Source of the DNA: a virus
Virus record (IMG/VR): IMGVR_UViG_3300031251_000058
Location: 1-40,161 of that record
Direction: 5' to 3' (one strand)
DNA length: 40,161 bases
In this document: positions 1 through 8,175 of the stretch, piece after piece
How positions within the stretch are numbered: position 1 is the first letter of the stretch
Layout of the letters: every line of letters starts with the position of its first letter
Notes under the pieces: model-generated
What the model was told of the DNA's origin: nothing
What the model saw: only the letters and a program-made list of their open reading frames with translations
Database searches by the model: none
Translations under genes and position numbers: made by a program

Positions 1-130
1 CGTACTGGTCAGCCATTACTCGAACTTCCCGGTCGCCGGGTTGTAGACGCGCACCTTGGCGCCGGGAGGCGGCGTGTTGGCCGTCGCTGGGCCGCCTGTG
101 CCGTTTGCCGCGCCGCCATAGATGCCCATC
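1..130. repeat. Terminal direct repeat, left copy
   Basis: Matches 40032-40161 over 130 bases. The first 126 are identical, base 127 differs (c here, a at 40158) and the last three match. The gene ending at 16 and the gene starting at 40047 share a TAATG overlap inside the repeat, so the contig closes into a circle of about 40,031 bp. An assembly overlap of a circular or circularly permuted genome is the simplest reading; a true short terminal repeat cannot be excluded. Confidence 0.93.
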
Positions 131-1611
131 TGGCCAATGAGTGCCTGCTTCCGCTGATCCAGTACGGTTCGCAGCTGCTCCATCGTATCGGCAAAGGCTT
201 TCGGGCTCAGATTCGGGTTGACCAGATCGAGCCCGAGCTTCGTCTTCAGGTCGGACCCTGACCCGATGCCCAGCGCATTGCCCACTTCATCGCCGAGCAA
301 CGTCTGCAATTGCCGATAGTTCGTGACCGTGCGGTTGCCGAGTTGGAACTTCGCTCCGAGGAGGAGCTTGTTGACCGCCGGGATATCGCCGTTCCCGGCT
401 TGATTGGCTAACGCTTCGATCTGATCGATGACCGGATTCAGCGAGTTGATCGCGACGATCCGCTGCCGCACTTGAGGATTCGCGGCCATCTTGAAGCCGA
501 GTTCGTACTGGGCCGGGTCGAATTCCGGGTTGAGCTGTCGCGCCTGGTCGTAGATGCCAAACTTCAGCGCCGCATTGCGGTTGTAGGCTGCGAGCGTGCG
601 GAACTGCGCGAAGGTCATCTTCCCGCTCGCCAGATCCTGCGCGATGCGGAACTCGGGCGTGCCCGGCTTGATTTCGAGAGGCGGCGCGGTCTCGCCCTTC
701 AGGCGCTGGCCTTCAAGGCCGACGCGCTGCTGCTCGAGATCTGTGCGTTTCTTCTCGAGTCCGATACGTTCAGCTTCCTGCTGGCGCGTCAGTTCCTGGT
801 TGCGCTGCGTGCCCTGCTGTTCGGGGGTCAGGCCGTTGACCGTGCCCGCGGCGACTTGCTGCTTCACCGCGGCTTCAGCCTGAAGGCCCGGCAACTGCGC
901 TTCGCGGTTCTTCTGTTCCGCCGCGGCGCTGGCCGCCTGTGCGCGCTTCTCGGTATCCGCCGCGGACAACTGCTTCATGTGCGCGATGGTCTGCGTCACC
1001 GCCGTGGGATCCGGCTGGCCGTCAGGTCCGAGCAGCTGCTGAATCGCGGTCTGTCCGTGATCGGGCGGAATGACGCCGCTCTTGATGCCCTGTCCGATCA
1101 GGGTGGTCAGGAGCGCGGCTTTCGAGGGCGCATCAGGCGCGGTATCCGCCGCGTTGGCGATCGCCGCCATATGGTCGGCTTCCTGCGCGGCAATCTCCCC
1201 TTGCGTCTTTCGGAGCGCCGCGCCCTTGGCCTGGGCCTCCGCAATGCCCGCCTGGATCTTCGGCCATTCACTCGCCGCGGGCGTGTTGGCCACACCAGCC
1301 GCGAGCTTGGTCATGTCGACGTCTCCATTGGGAGACAGTGCGTTCGTATAGGCCGCATTGAGCGCATCCTGTGCGGCTTGCGCGCGCTGTGCCTGCAACA
1401 GCTGCATCTGCCCCTGCTGAAGCTGGAGCCCGCGCAACTGGCGTTCCTGCTGCTGCGCCTGCTCTTGCGCACGGGCCGCGGGAATTCCGGCAATCGTCTG
1501 CCCCAGCGAGGCCAGCGTCCCGCCGAAGATCGCGCCACGGTTCGCCGCGCCTTGCGCCTTGGCCGCGCCGACGTCGCGATAGGCCTGAGCGATGCTTTCG
1601 ACGAGCCCCAT
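16..1611 (-). CDS. Virion protein, probable ejection/internal protein with coiled coil
   Basis: 531 residues, a large late structural protein. Residues about 45-80 and 215-305 are rich in Gln, Ala, Glu and Arg and should form long coiled coils. A globular helical part follows (about 310-490), then a Pro/Gly-rich linker and a short tail ending in GAKVRVYNPATGKFE. Its stop shares TAATG with the 525-residue gene that continues at 40047, and its own ATG shares TAATG with the gene ending at 1611. In P22-type phages the genes after the tail accessory factors usually encode proteins ejected with the DNA (gp7, gp16, gp20 roles); position and composition fit, but no specific homologue is recognised. 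Confidence 0.7.
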   Translation of the reverse strand: MGLVESIAQAYRDVGAAKAQGAANRGAIFGGTLASLGQTIAGIPAARAQEQAQQQERQLRGLQLQQGQMQLLQAQRAQAAQDALNAAYTNALSPNGDVDMTKLAAGVANTPAASEWPKIQAGIAEAQAKGAALRKTQGEIAAQEADHMAAIANAADTAPDAPSKAALLTTLIGQGIKSGVIPPDHGQTAIQQLLGPDGQPDPTAVTQTIAHMKQLSAADTEKRAQAASAAAEQKNREAQLPGLQAEAAVKQQVAAGTVNGLTPEQQGTQRNQELTRQQEAERIGLEKKRTDLEQQRVGLEGQRLKGETAPPLEIKPGTPEFRIAQDLASGKMTFAQFRTLAAYNRNAALKFGIYDQARQLNPEFDPAQYELGFKMAANPQVRQRIVAINSLNPVIDQIEALANQAGNGDIPAVNKLLLGAKFQLGNRTVTNYRQLQTLLGDEVGNALGIGSGSDLKTKLGLDLVNPNLSPKAFADTMEQLRTVLDQRKQALIGQMGIYGGAANGTGGPATANTPPPGAKVRVYNPATGKFE

Positions 1612-2306
1612 TATGACGTCGCCGCCGTGGTGCCGGTGATACCCAACTGGCCGAGGTTGTAGAGGTTCGAGAAGTTTCCCTGATTGATCGACTGGTTCTG
1701 CTGGTTCGTTTGCAGCGCCTGGTTATATACGTTCCCGTACTGCGTCAGTCCGTAGTTCGTCGCATAGTTCGACAGGTCTTTGAGCGTCCCGCCGGTCAAC
1801 AGCGTGCCCTTCCCCGCCGCCCCGGCTTGAATCGACTTCAGTCCCTGATCCAGCCCGAACTGCAAGCCAGGGGAGTTCAGGAAATCGCTGTAGGACGGCG
1901 GTGTATAGGCCGGGAACGCGCCGCCCTGCGCATACTGGCTGTTGGACGTGCTCCCGGCTGGTGCGCCTTCCGGCGTCATGAACTTCGACACGATGTAATT
2001 CGTGTCCGTCCCGAGTTCCCCGCTGGTGATCTTGTTGATCCAGTAGTTCGGGTCGTTCTTCAGCGACGGATTCGCGCCCGGCTGATTGGCGTAGTAGGCC
2101 ACCAACTGCGCGGCGTAGTTCGGATCGCTCAGGTTCCCGCCAGTCGGCGGCCCACTCGAGGCCGTGTTCTGCGTCGTGCCGTCCTGCGTCGAGACCTGCG
2201 CCCCGTTGCCGCTCGGCCAGTCATTGGTGATCGTCGTGTCCGAAGCCGTCACATCGGACGGGGCGTTCTGGTCGAACCACGAGACGGCCGGTGAACTATC
2301 AGCCAT
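1611..2306 (-). CDS. Putative virion/ejection protein
   Basis: 231 residues, polar, rich in Asn, Gln, Ser, Thr and Tyr. The first 50 residues look disordered. Residues about 62-105 contain repeated DPNY motifs (DPNYAAQLVAYY, NDPNYWINKITSGEL) and a helical region. The C-terminal 90 residues are Gln/Asn-rich with NYGLTQYGNVYNQALQTNQQ, typical of virion proteins of short-tailed phages that interact with other ejection proteins. The start overlaps the end of the 383-residue gene by 8 nt and the stop forms TAATG with the next gene. The function is inferred from position only. Confidence 0.65.
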   Translation of the reverse strand: MADSSPAVSWFDQNAPSDVTASDTTITNDWPSGNGAQVSTQDGTTQNTASSGPPTGGNLSDPNYAAQLVAYYANQPGANPSLKNDPNYWINKITSGELGTDTNYIVSKFMTPEGAPAGSTSNSQYAQGGAFPAYTPPSYSDFLNSPGLQFGLDQGLKSIQAGAAGKGTLLTGGTLKDLSNYATNYGLTQYGNVYNQALQTNQQNQSINQGNFSNLYNLGQLGITGTTAATS

Positions 2307-3450
2307 TGAGCCCTCCGGTGTTCACAAGCGTGGCACCTTTCTGCAGGTAGTAGGCGGCCTGATCCTGTGGGACTTGCTTCGTTTCCCCGGTCGGCGCTTT
2401 CACCGTCACCATCGGCGGCTGCGCGGTCGCCGACGGCGGCGTATAGAGCTGCGCCATGTTCCCACCCGTGCCGTTGACGCTGTTGGCGGCGCTCGCAGGC
2501 GCCGTGCTGGCCGTCGCCGTGCCGGTGGTGGTCGTCGCCGCTGGCGTGGTCGTCGCCGTCGTGGAACTCGGCGTCGTGCTCAGCCCCCAGAGCCCGGCCA
2601 GCTTCCCGACCGCGCCTTGGCCAATGCCCACATACGGGGACAATTGAGCCTGTTTTTGGGCGTAGACCTGCTTCTCAAAGTCCAGCGCGTCCTGCGCCGC
2701 TTTCGCGGAGGCGTCAGAGGCGTTCTGCTGGGCGTTCGCATTGATGAGGCTGCCTGCGACTTGCGTCCCCGCGCCGATGAGCGAGGACCAGAGGCTTGGC
2801 GATGACAGCAGACCGCCGCCCGTCGCCGCCGCCCCGGTGCCCGCCAAGGTTGCCGCCGTTCCAGCCGCGCCGCCCGTGGCGGCCCCTGTAGCCGCACCGC
2901 CGCTCACGAGTCCGCTCGTCGCTGCGGCAGGCGTGGCGACCGCTCCGGTCCCGAGAGTGGTTGATGCCAGCGTGCCGCCGGTGCCCGCCGTTCCCGCCGC
3001 CGTACTCGCACCCGTCGAACCCGCGCCAGCCGCCCCGGCCCCGCCCAGCGCGCCAAGGGCGAGCGCCCCGCCGAGGACGGCCCCGCCAATCAGTACGGTC
3101 GAGCCCCACTCCTGCCACCAGGACGGATCTTTCTTGTCCGCGCCGGTCGGGGTGGGGTTGTAGCCCGCATTCTGCGCGCCCTGCAGCACCGAAATCGTGC
3201 TCGGCTGCAGCTGCGCTTCCATCTGCTTCGACAGCGCCGAACCAGGATGCGCTTGCCGCTCCTGCAAATAGGCCGAGAGGTTCGGATCGATCTGCTTTTG
3301 CGCGACAATGGCCGTCGACCAATTGCCCGAGGCCAGCGACTGCTGCAGCGCCTGCTGCGGATTGGCATACGTCCCCGTCGTCGGGTCGTAGCCTTCGCGT
3401 GTCGTATCGCCGATGGTCGGAGACCCGGCGCCCGCTGATCCTTCCGGCAT
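2299..3450 (-). CDS. Virion protein with glycine/alanine-rich membrane-active segment (ejection-type)
   Basis: 383 residues. A polar N-terminal 110 residues leads to a strongly hydrophobic Gly/Ala segment (about 115-145, GGAVLGGALALGALGG) that could insert in a membrane. A long Ala/Gly/Thr low-complexity stretch follows to about 225, then a helical module (about 230-285) with AQQNASDASAKAAQDALDFE and AQLSPYVGIGQGAVGKL. That last module is a familiar arrangement in DNA-transfer or internal virion proteins of podoviruses. The C-terminus is Thr-rich, then ends with a short charged region. It lies between the tail module and two other ejection-type genes. The role is inferred. Confidence 0.65.
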   Translation of the reverse strand: MPEGSAGAGSPTIGDTTREGYDPTTGTYANPQQALQQSLASGNWSTAIVAQKQIDPNLSAYLQERQAHPGSALSKQMEAQLQPSTISVLQGAQNAGYNPTPTGADKKDPSWWQEWGSTVLIGGAVLGGALALGALGGAGAAGAGSTGASTAAGTAGTGGTLASTTLGTGAVATPAAATSGLVSGGAATGAATGGAAGTAATLAGTGAAATGGGLLSSPSLWSSLIGAGTQVAGSLINANAQQNASDASAKAAQDALDFEKQVYAQKQAQLSPYVGIGQGAVGKLAGLWGLSTTPSSTTATTTPAATTTTGTATASTAPASAANSVNGTGGNMAQLYTPPSATAQPPMVTVKAPTGETKQVPQDQAAYYLQKGATLVNTGGLNG

Positions 3451-3500
3451 TAGCTCGGCCTCATTGTATGCTCATCTGTATACTTTGTATCCATCCCCAT
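3450..3500 (-). CDS. 16-residue micro-ORF between two structural genes
   Basis: The ORF reads MGMDTKYTDEHTMRPS. Its ATG forms TAATG with the stop of the 65-residue gene upstream, and its own TAA forms TAATG with the ATG of the 383-residue gene downstream. This double coupling is the same junction type used by the real genes around it. It may be a translated bridge that passes ribosomes to the next gene rather than a functional peptide. The stretch is locally AT-rich (around GTATAC) and could also hold a weak promoter. Confidence 0.35.
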   Translation of the reverse strand: MGMDTKYTDEHTMRPS

Positions 3501-3697
3501 TAGGATTTCAGCAAGCGCCCCGTCGGCCCGTCAAATTTCGCCGTCGCGCCATCCGTGGCCCCATTCGGCCCCTGCACGGTGACGGCGGCCCAGGCATTCA
3601 GCGCGTTGATCCACGCCCGAGTCATCTTGCCCGTGCGCGGATCAACCACCGGCTGATCGAACGGCAGATAGATGTTCGGCGTCCCGCCCCCCGCCAT
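3500..3697 (-). CDS. Small virion-associated protein
   Basis: 65 residues, with NIYLPFDQPVVDPRTG near the N-terminus and an Ala/Trp helix (AWINALNAWAAV). The PFDQPVVD..TG..T..W signature looks like small conserved proteins encoded after the tail module in podovirus genomes. The function is unknown. The start shares TGATG with the stop of the 511-residue gene and the stop shares TAATG with the micro-ORF, so it is translationally coupled within the late operon. Confidence 0.6.
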   Translation of the reverse strand: MAGGGTPNIYLPFDQPVVDPRTGKMTRAWINALNAWAAVTVQGPNGATDGATAKFDGPTGRLLKS

Positions 3698-5232
3698 CAG
3701 CTCGTCCCCGTCTGGATGTCAATCGTGCATTGCACCCACTGCCAGTTGACCGGATCGCTCACCGTCACTTCCGCGACCCAGTTCCGGCCGCGCCCGAGCC
3801 GCGTCACAAAGACGCGGTGCAGGTAGTCCCCCATCGCCCCGGCGGACATCTGCCGTTCGGCGCCCCAGGTCACGCCGCCATCACGCGAGAGGCGCAACAT
3901 GACGGTCGGATGCTCAATGAGCGCGGTCCCGATCCCGGTCTGCATGATCAGCTCGAGCCGGGAGAGAAACATCTGCTTGTTCTCGTTGAACGGCAACGGG
4001 AACCGGCGCATCCGGCGAATGGGATACGTCACGGTTGTGACCACGGGCGCCTCTCCAATGGCAAACCACGCGACGCTATGATCTGCGGCGCCACTCACGG
4101 TCGTCCAATCAAGGGTAAACGAGTGCGTCGCGTCGTCAAACCCAGTCATCTGCGCCAGAGAGCTAAATGTCGTGGACCCGGCGTTCGGCGTGGCGCAGCG
4201 GATCACATCGGTATCACTCAGGTAGCGTGCCCCCGTGAGCGGATCTTGATTAATGGCGCTTTCCCCCGTCCAGTAGGCCCCTTGGCGTGTGCCATCCGCC
4301 ATGCCGAGGGACCATTCCGCCGCCCCGGCGTTCCAGACGTCACTCGCGGGATCATTGATCGCCGCCAAGAGCACGAATCGATTCTGTATTCCTGTCACAA
4401 TCGTTTGTGGCCCCGTAGTCGTCGGTTGCGTCAAGACCCCAGACGCGCAGGCGCATCCGGAGAAGGCCACGTAGCTGGCCCCGATCGGCCCGGCCGTGAG
4501 ATCGAATCCATCGCTGGGGAAACCTGTGAGGCTTCGTAAATTTGACAACGGGTCTGTCGCCGCAGTAATCGGCAATCGCCTGGAGTTCCCTGAAATAGCG
4601 GTAGCGATGCTCATCACCGCTTGCGCTGGAGGAGCTAATTGCGCGGAACCCCATCCGAGTGATCCCTGCGCGGTGGTGCCTGTGTGCGTGCCGCCAATCG
4701 GAAAAATCTCCGAGGCGAATAGCACGCCAGTCACCGGCGCATGCGTCGTGGGGTAATGGCTCGCAACATTTGAGACGTAGCCATAGGACGCGTCCCCGCC
4801 AGCCAGCACGAGCACGAGATAACTGTCGCCGGATAACACATTCGTCGTGAGCGTGACGTCAAACTCACCGGATCGCACGGCGCTCACATAGCCCAGACGC
4901 CACCACGCCCCCCCGAAGAACGTTTGTGAGTGCATGGAACCGACGGAAAACTGATCACTCACGCCAGCACAATCTTCGCGCCCCCCAGATCCGCTAATAT
5001 TATTCTCCATCCCGAAGCATTGATGGACCGCGCTCGTATCGTCAATCCCGAGGGAGAGACGAGCGCCAGGCGTCGAGGTGCCCACGGCATATTCCAGCGC
5101 GTTCAACCCGCTATTCCCGACAAACAGAAACGTCTCACCGAGAAATGGCGCACCCGTATGATCCACGACGCCCGTGATGGTTTTCACGCCCGTGCCAGCA
5201 GTAATCGTCATGATGACGAGACACGCTTGCAT
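3697..5232 (-). CDS. Adhesin-like module fused to the C-terminal domain of a gp10-like tail accessory factor
   Basis: 511 residues. Residues about 403-511 match the end of P22 gp10-type packaged-DNA stabilisation proteins: PIRRMRRFPLPFNENKQ, LRLSRDGGVTWG, GDYLHRVFVTRLGRGR, then EVTVSDPV. The preceding 400 residues are unlike gp10. They are beta-rich and seem to hold two related units, each ending in a similar strand pair (FDVTLTTNVLSGDSYLVLVLAGG near 125-150 and FTLDWTTVSGAADHSVAWFAIG near 370-395), a pattern seen in tail adhesion domains. The N-terminal gp10 domain is in the separate gene 5607-6728. The start shares TGATG with a short upstream frame. I infer a tail-tip protein with an acquired receptor-binding module. 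The gp10 C-terminus is the surer part. Confidence 0.7.
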   Translation of the reverse strand: MQACLVIMTITAGTGVKTITGVVDHTGAPFLGETFLFVGNSGLNALEYAVGTSTPGARLSLGIDDTSAVHQCFGMENNISGSGGREDCAGVSDQFSVGSMHSQTFFGGAWWRLGYVSAVRSGEFDVTLTTNVLSGDSYLVLVLAGGDASYGYVSNVASHYPTTHAPVTGVLFASEIFPIGGTHTGTTAQGSLGWGSAQLAPPAQAVMSIATAISGNSRRLPITAATDPLSNLRSLTGFPSDGFDLTAGPIGASYVAFSGCACASGVLTQPTTTGPQTIVTGIQNRFVLLAAINDPASDVWNAGAAEWSLGMADGTRQGAYWTGESAINQDPLTGARYLSDTDVIRCATPNAGSTTFSSLAQMTGFDDATHSFTLDWTTVSGAADHSVAWFAIGEAPVVTTVTYPIRRMRRFPLPFNENKQMFLSRLELIMQTGIGTALIEHPTVMLRLSRDGGVTWGAERQMSAGAMGDYLHRVFVTRLGRGRNWVAEVTVSDPVNWQWVQCTIDIQTGTS

Positions 5233-5259
5233 CAGACGATCTGCTCGTCTAAGTAGCTA

Positions 5260-5463
5260 TCATCCATGTGATACAGCGTCTGCGGTCTGTCCATCCGTGA
5301 GCACCCAGCGCACGGTCCCATCGCGATTGTAAATGGCGCCGAGATTGCTATCGAACATGAGCAGGAATGTGCCATCCACCAACACGGCCGCGCCTTCTTG
5401 GACGGGTAAGTCCAAGAGGATCGTCGCACCGTCAGCTGCCGTAATGCAATGGCTCTCGCTCAC
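5260..5463 (-). CDS. Small beta-rich protein inserted in the gp10 locus
   Basis: 67 residues, starting at a GTG that directly follows the TAG of the 47-residue gene in the same frame. Residues 8-55 alternate hydrophobic strands and turns (GATILLDLPVQEGAAVLVDG, FLLMFDSNLGAIYNRDGTVR), suggesting a small beta domain. The frame ends in DAVSHG. A +1 shift a few codons earlier would instead give LYHMDDSYLDEQIV and run to the TGATG joining the next gene. That alternative end resembles the C-terminus of the gp10-like protein upstream. No family is recognised. Confidence 0.5.
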   Translation of the reverse strand: MSESHCITAADGATILLDLPVQEGAAVLVDGTFLLMFDSNLGAIYNRDGTVRWVLTDGQTADAVSHG

Positions 5464-5607
5464 CTAGTCGCCACCCGAAAACAGAAACGAGCCGGGCGGA
5501 TAGGCGCCGCCACTCCCAATCGACGTCCGCGGGCATGCACCACACGTCATGGCCGTAATCACCGGCGGTGGAGGAGGCGGCGGAATGGGTCCAAGCACGT
5601 CCGGCAT
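5464..5607 (-). CDS. Small proline-rich protein in the gp10 locus
   Basis: 47 residues. A run of seven prolines sits at residues 9-15, followed by a Cys/Gly-containing part (TCGACPRTSIGSGG) and SFLFSGGD at the end. The ATG shares TGATG with the stop of the gp10-like N-terminal gene, supporting coupled translation. The TAG stop is followed in frame by the GTG of the 67-residue gene, so readthrough would fuse the two into a 115-residue product. TAG is an ordinary stop elsewhere here (for example the ends of terL and of the gene at 10818), so readthrough is only a possibility. Confidence 0.45.
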   Translation of the reverse strand: MPDVLGPIPPPPPPPVITAMTCGACPRTSIGSGGAYPPGSFLFSGGD

Positions 5608-6728
5608 CAGGCCGCCACGATCTCTTCGTCGAAATAATCATCCGACAGGTGATAAATCGCCCCCGAGAAGCGATCACCGACGAGATGCTTATTGAAACAA
5701 AACACGTGCGAGCCGGCCACATGAGGCATCCACTGACACGTGATGGGATTCCACGTCGCCCATTTGTGCCAGCGATCCATCGTCACGTCATAGACCCAGG
5801 ACCACTGAATGTCGCGCGGCAGAATCAGCACATAGAAGACATGTCCATTCATCTGGTACACCCACGACCGCGCGTCTGTGGGGGTGCTGGCATTCTGAAT
5901 GTCCTGCTCCACGGCGAAGGTGCTGACCCGTTGTGGGGTGTAGCCGTCCGCGCGCCAGATGATGCCTTGCCCGTCGTCGTTCAGGCCCATCCAGATCAGG
6001 GTGTTGTCAATCCGCTGGGGCGTGAAGACGCCTTGCCCGCCATGCTCGATGAAGACGCCCTGCAGCGGCTGGAAGGGGTTATTGACATCGCCCGCGTCGT
6101 ACCAGACTTCCGACGTGCGAAAGCCAATCAGCCAGATTTCGCGGTGATTGCGGATCAGCGACGTGATGTTGTCGGCGGCTTCCGAGCGCTCGGCCGTGTC
6201 GAGCGCATCCCAGGACGTGCCATCTTCCAAGGCGGACCAGGAAAAGCGCCTGGATCCCCCTCCATAGCTGACAATGAAATAGCCGTCCATGAACTCGACT
6301 TGGCGCGCCGGTGCAGGAAAGTCCGGCGCGGTGATCGCGGCCAGCGTATCCGCCGTCAGATCGTAGATGTAACCCAATCCGGCAGAGATGATTAGTATTT
6401 GATGGCCCGCGCTGCCATTGCTCGCCATTGAGACCGGCTGGTCATCCGTGCCCACATCCCAGAGCGGACCGATGGAGTGATCCGCAAAGACTTCGGCAAA
6501 GCTACTGCCCGCGACTGCGAACATCCGATCGTTGATTTCAAATAGCCCACGGACGGGACCCTCTGGAAACTGCACGAACGGATGCATCCCCGGCGTGCGG
6601 ATGCTCCAGAGCGGGCTTTTGCCGTGCCCCGGCGAAGTCGATTCGAGGTATTCATTGATCGCATCGGATGCGCCCGCCTGAATAGAGGCCAGCGTATTCG
6701 CCGGATCAAGAAACGCATCAACAATCAT
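5607..6728 (-). CDS. gp10-like tail accessory factor, N-terminal (propeller-like) part
   Basis: 373 residues. It resembles P22 gp10-type packaged-DNA stabilisation proteins, which plug the portal vertex. Beta-propeller-like repeats run through the chain: NDRMFAVAGSSFAEVF, VEFMDGYFIVSYGGGSRRFSWSALEDG, NHREIWLIGFRTSEVWYDAG, FVYVLI-type strands, then WVYDVTMDRWHKWATW. P22 gp10 is about 470 residues. Here the chain stops after AIYHLSDDYFDEEIVAA, and the missing roughly 110 C-terminal residues lie at the end of the 511-residue gene at 3697-5232, about 1.6 kb downstream. ATGA overlap with the upstream 43-residue gene. Confidence 0.78.
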   Translation of the reverse strand: MIVDAFLDPANTLASIQAGASDAINEYLESTSPGHGKSPLWSIRTPGMHPFVQFPEGPVRGLFEINDRMFAVAGSSFAEVFADHSIGPLWDVGTDDQPVSMASNGSAGHQILIISAGLGYIYDLTADTLAAITAPDFPAPARQVEFMDGYFIVSYGGGSRRFSWSALEDGTSWDALDTAERSEAADNITSLIRNHREIWLIGFRTSEVWYDAGDVNNPFQPLQGVFIEHGGQGVFTPQRIDNTLIWMGLNDDGQGIIWRADGYTPQRVSTFAVEQDIQNASTPTDARSWVYQMNGHVFYVLILPRDIQWSWVYDVTMDRWHKWATWNPITCQWMPHVAGSHVFCFNKHLVGDRFSGAIYHLSDDYFDEEIVAA

Positions 6729-6856
6729 GCGGCCGGGTCTTTCTGGGACGGTACGATCTTCGCGCGCAATTGCTCAAGTTCCGCTTGCAACTCCGCAATC
6801 AGGAAATAGAGTTGGCCGATCTGCTCCCGTAGGATCTGCTCTTTCGTGCGCGCCAT
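6725..6856 (-). CDS. 43-residue coiled-coil protein
   Basis: The protein begins MARTKEQILREQIGQLYFL and continues with a regular Leu/Ile heptad (IAELQAELEQLRAKIV), so it should form a short coiled coil. It ends in a polar tail. TAATG joins it to the fibre-like gene upstream, and its TGA overlaps the ATG of the gp10-like gene (ATGA). It may be a minor virion or assembly component. The family is unknown. Confidence 0.6.
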   Translation of the reverse strand: MARTKEQILREQIGQLYFLIAELQAELEQLRAKIVPSQKDPAA

Positions 6857-8175
6857 TAGGCCACCGACATGACAAGGCCGTTGAGCACCGTGGCGGTCTG
6901 CGTGAGGCCAGCAAAGGTGCCGGAAAACGTGGGGGAGCCGTTTTGCTGGATGATCCCCGCCGTTCCGCCGTTCACGCCCGCTCCCACGTTCAGATTGAGG
7001 TCGCCGCCGTTCTGCGGGGTCATCATGCCGTCATCGAAACCTGCGGAGGCTGCGATGGTAAAGGCGTGGCCATCCCCGGCCGTGGCCAGCGGTGCGCTAA
7101 GCAGGCCCGTCAGATACCAAATCGGGTCGCCGCTGTTCGGGTCAATGTCCAGCGCAAGGACGCTATTGGTCACATCGAAGAGAAAGTAATGCTTATCCGG
7201 AATAGCCACATTGCCGCCGCTCGTGCCGAAAGACCAATCTTGACTGGTCTCATCGGTATGCACTCGAGCGCTGTAGTAAGCGGAGGACGTGTTGGCATCC
7301 GTGGTGGTGCTGACGATATTGACGGCGTCCTTCCCATCGACCTCGCTCTCGACAGAGAATGCGGAATGATCCATTGCGTAACGGATGCCCACGTCTGGGC
7401 GGTAGAACATGAAATAGTTCTTCCCGAATTGATAACGATAAGGAACGCCATTCGCAGGCGTCCAATTCGATCCAAATTCCCCATCGAACCCGAATAAGGC
7501 AAAGTAATCAGTGTGAGTCGAATCACTATCGCCGGGCAGGAGCACCCGCAGCGGGTAGTTGGCGTCACCGGCGTCCACGATCGGCTTCAAGGAAAAGGCA
7601 ATCGCCGCATCCCATCCCGAGACCCCTTCAAATGACAACGAGTCAGTCGTCAGGGCAAATATCTCGGTTTCATCGTCCGTGTCGGTATCGAGCACCGGAA
7701 CGGTGACACCGCCGATGGTTAAATTCGCTGAGGTGCCGGCTGCGGTCATCCCCGGCGTCACCGTCACGATCACGTAATAGCCTGACCCTGGCGTGAGAAC
7801 GATATGCGCGTTGGTCAGATTCGCGGTTTCTGCCGGATCATGCGTAAACGTCAGTGCCGGGCCTTCGGTCCATCCCGTTCCGAGCGTGAAGTCGTCGGTG
7901 ACGAGCTCCTGTCCCTCGCCCCCGTTGAAGGTCGTCGGTCCCTTCCCACCAGCCGTATCAGGCGAGAAGGCCCAACTTCCCGTCAGCGTGTAATCCGCCG
8001 TCACATCAAAGCCCGCAATGACGGCTAATTGGTTACTCCCGTTGACATCAATGGTGGTCCCATCGACGCCGACCGCCAGTTTGTTCCCGCTCGAGCCGTC
8101 GCCAGACAGTGCGCCATTCGTGGCGGTTTCGACGGTGACGCCCGTCGTGACGGTCGGGAAGACGGACGAGGCCAT
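6856..8175 (-). CDS. Fibre-like virion protein
   Basis: 439 residues. The start at 8175 is chosen because it forms TAATG with the upstream stop; the open frame runs on but upstream codons do not look coding. Residues about 10-75 carry fibre-type repeats (ATNGALSGDGSSGNKLAVG, TTIDVNGSNQLAVIAG). A beta-rich middle (about 120-225) has alternating strands such as GYYVIVTVTPGMTAAG. The C-terminal 60 residues (AGDGHAFTIAASAGFDDG, NGGDLNLNVGAG) look like trimeric fibre shaft or head-fibre sequence. It lies between the gp4-like and gp10-like genes. A tail or capsid fibre role is inferred. Confidence 0.6.
   Translation of the reverse strand: MASSVFPTVTTGVTVETATNGALSGDGSSGNKLAVGVDGTTIDVNGSNQLAVIAGFDVTADYTLTGSWAFSPDTAGGKGPTTFNGGEGQELVTDDFTLGTGWTEGPALTFTHDPAETANLTNAHIVLTPGSGYYVIVTVTPGMTAAGTSANLTIGGVTVPVLDTDTDDETEIFALTTDSLSFEGVSGWDAAIAFSLKPIVDAGDANYPLRVLLPGDSDSTHTDYFALFGFDGEFGSNWTPANGVPYRYQFGKNYFMFYRPDVGIRYAMDHSAFSVESEVDGKDAVNIVSTTTDANTSSAYYSARVHTDETSQDWSFGTSGGNVAIPDKHYFLFDVTNSVLALDIDPNSGDPIWYLTGLLSAPLATAGDGHAFTIAASAGFDDGMMTPQNGGDLNLNVGAGVNGGTAGIIQQNGSPTFSGTFAGLTQTATVLNGLVMSVA

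Noticed and set aside
472-1662. 396-codon plus-strand ORF opposite the 531-residue gene
   Set aside because: It is the antisense shadow of a coiled-coil structural gene. GC-rich codon bias keeps it open, and it is Arg/Leu-rich without domains.
5464-5466. TAG reassigned as a sense codon
   Set aside because: TAG closes well-defined genes elsewhere (17110, 10818, 25013), so a changed genetic code is not supported.
5568-6395. 275-codon plus-strand ORF opposite the gp10-like gene
   Set aside because: Antisense shadow; the minus-strand frame has clear gp10-type features and coupled neighbours.
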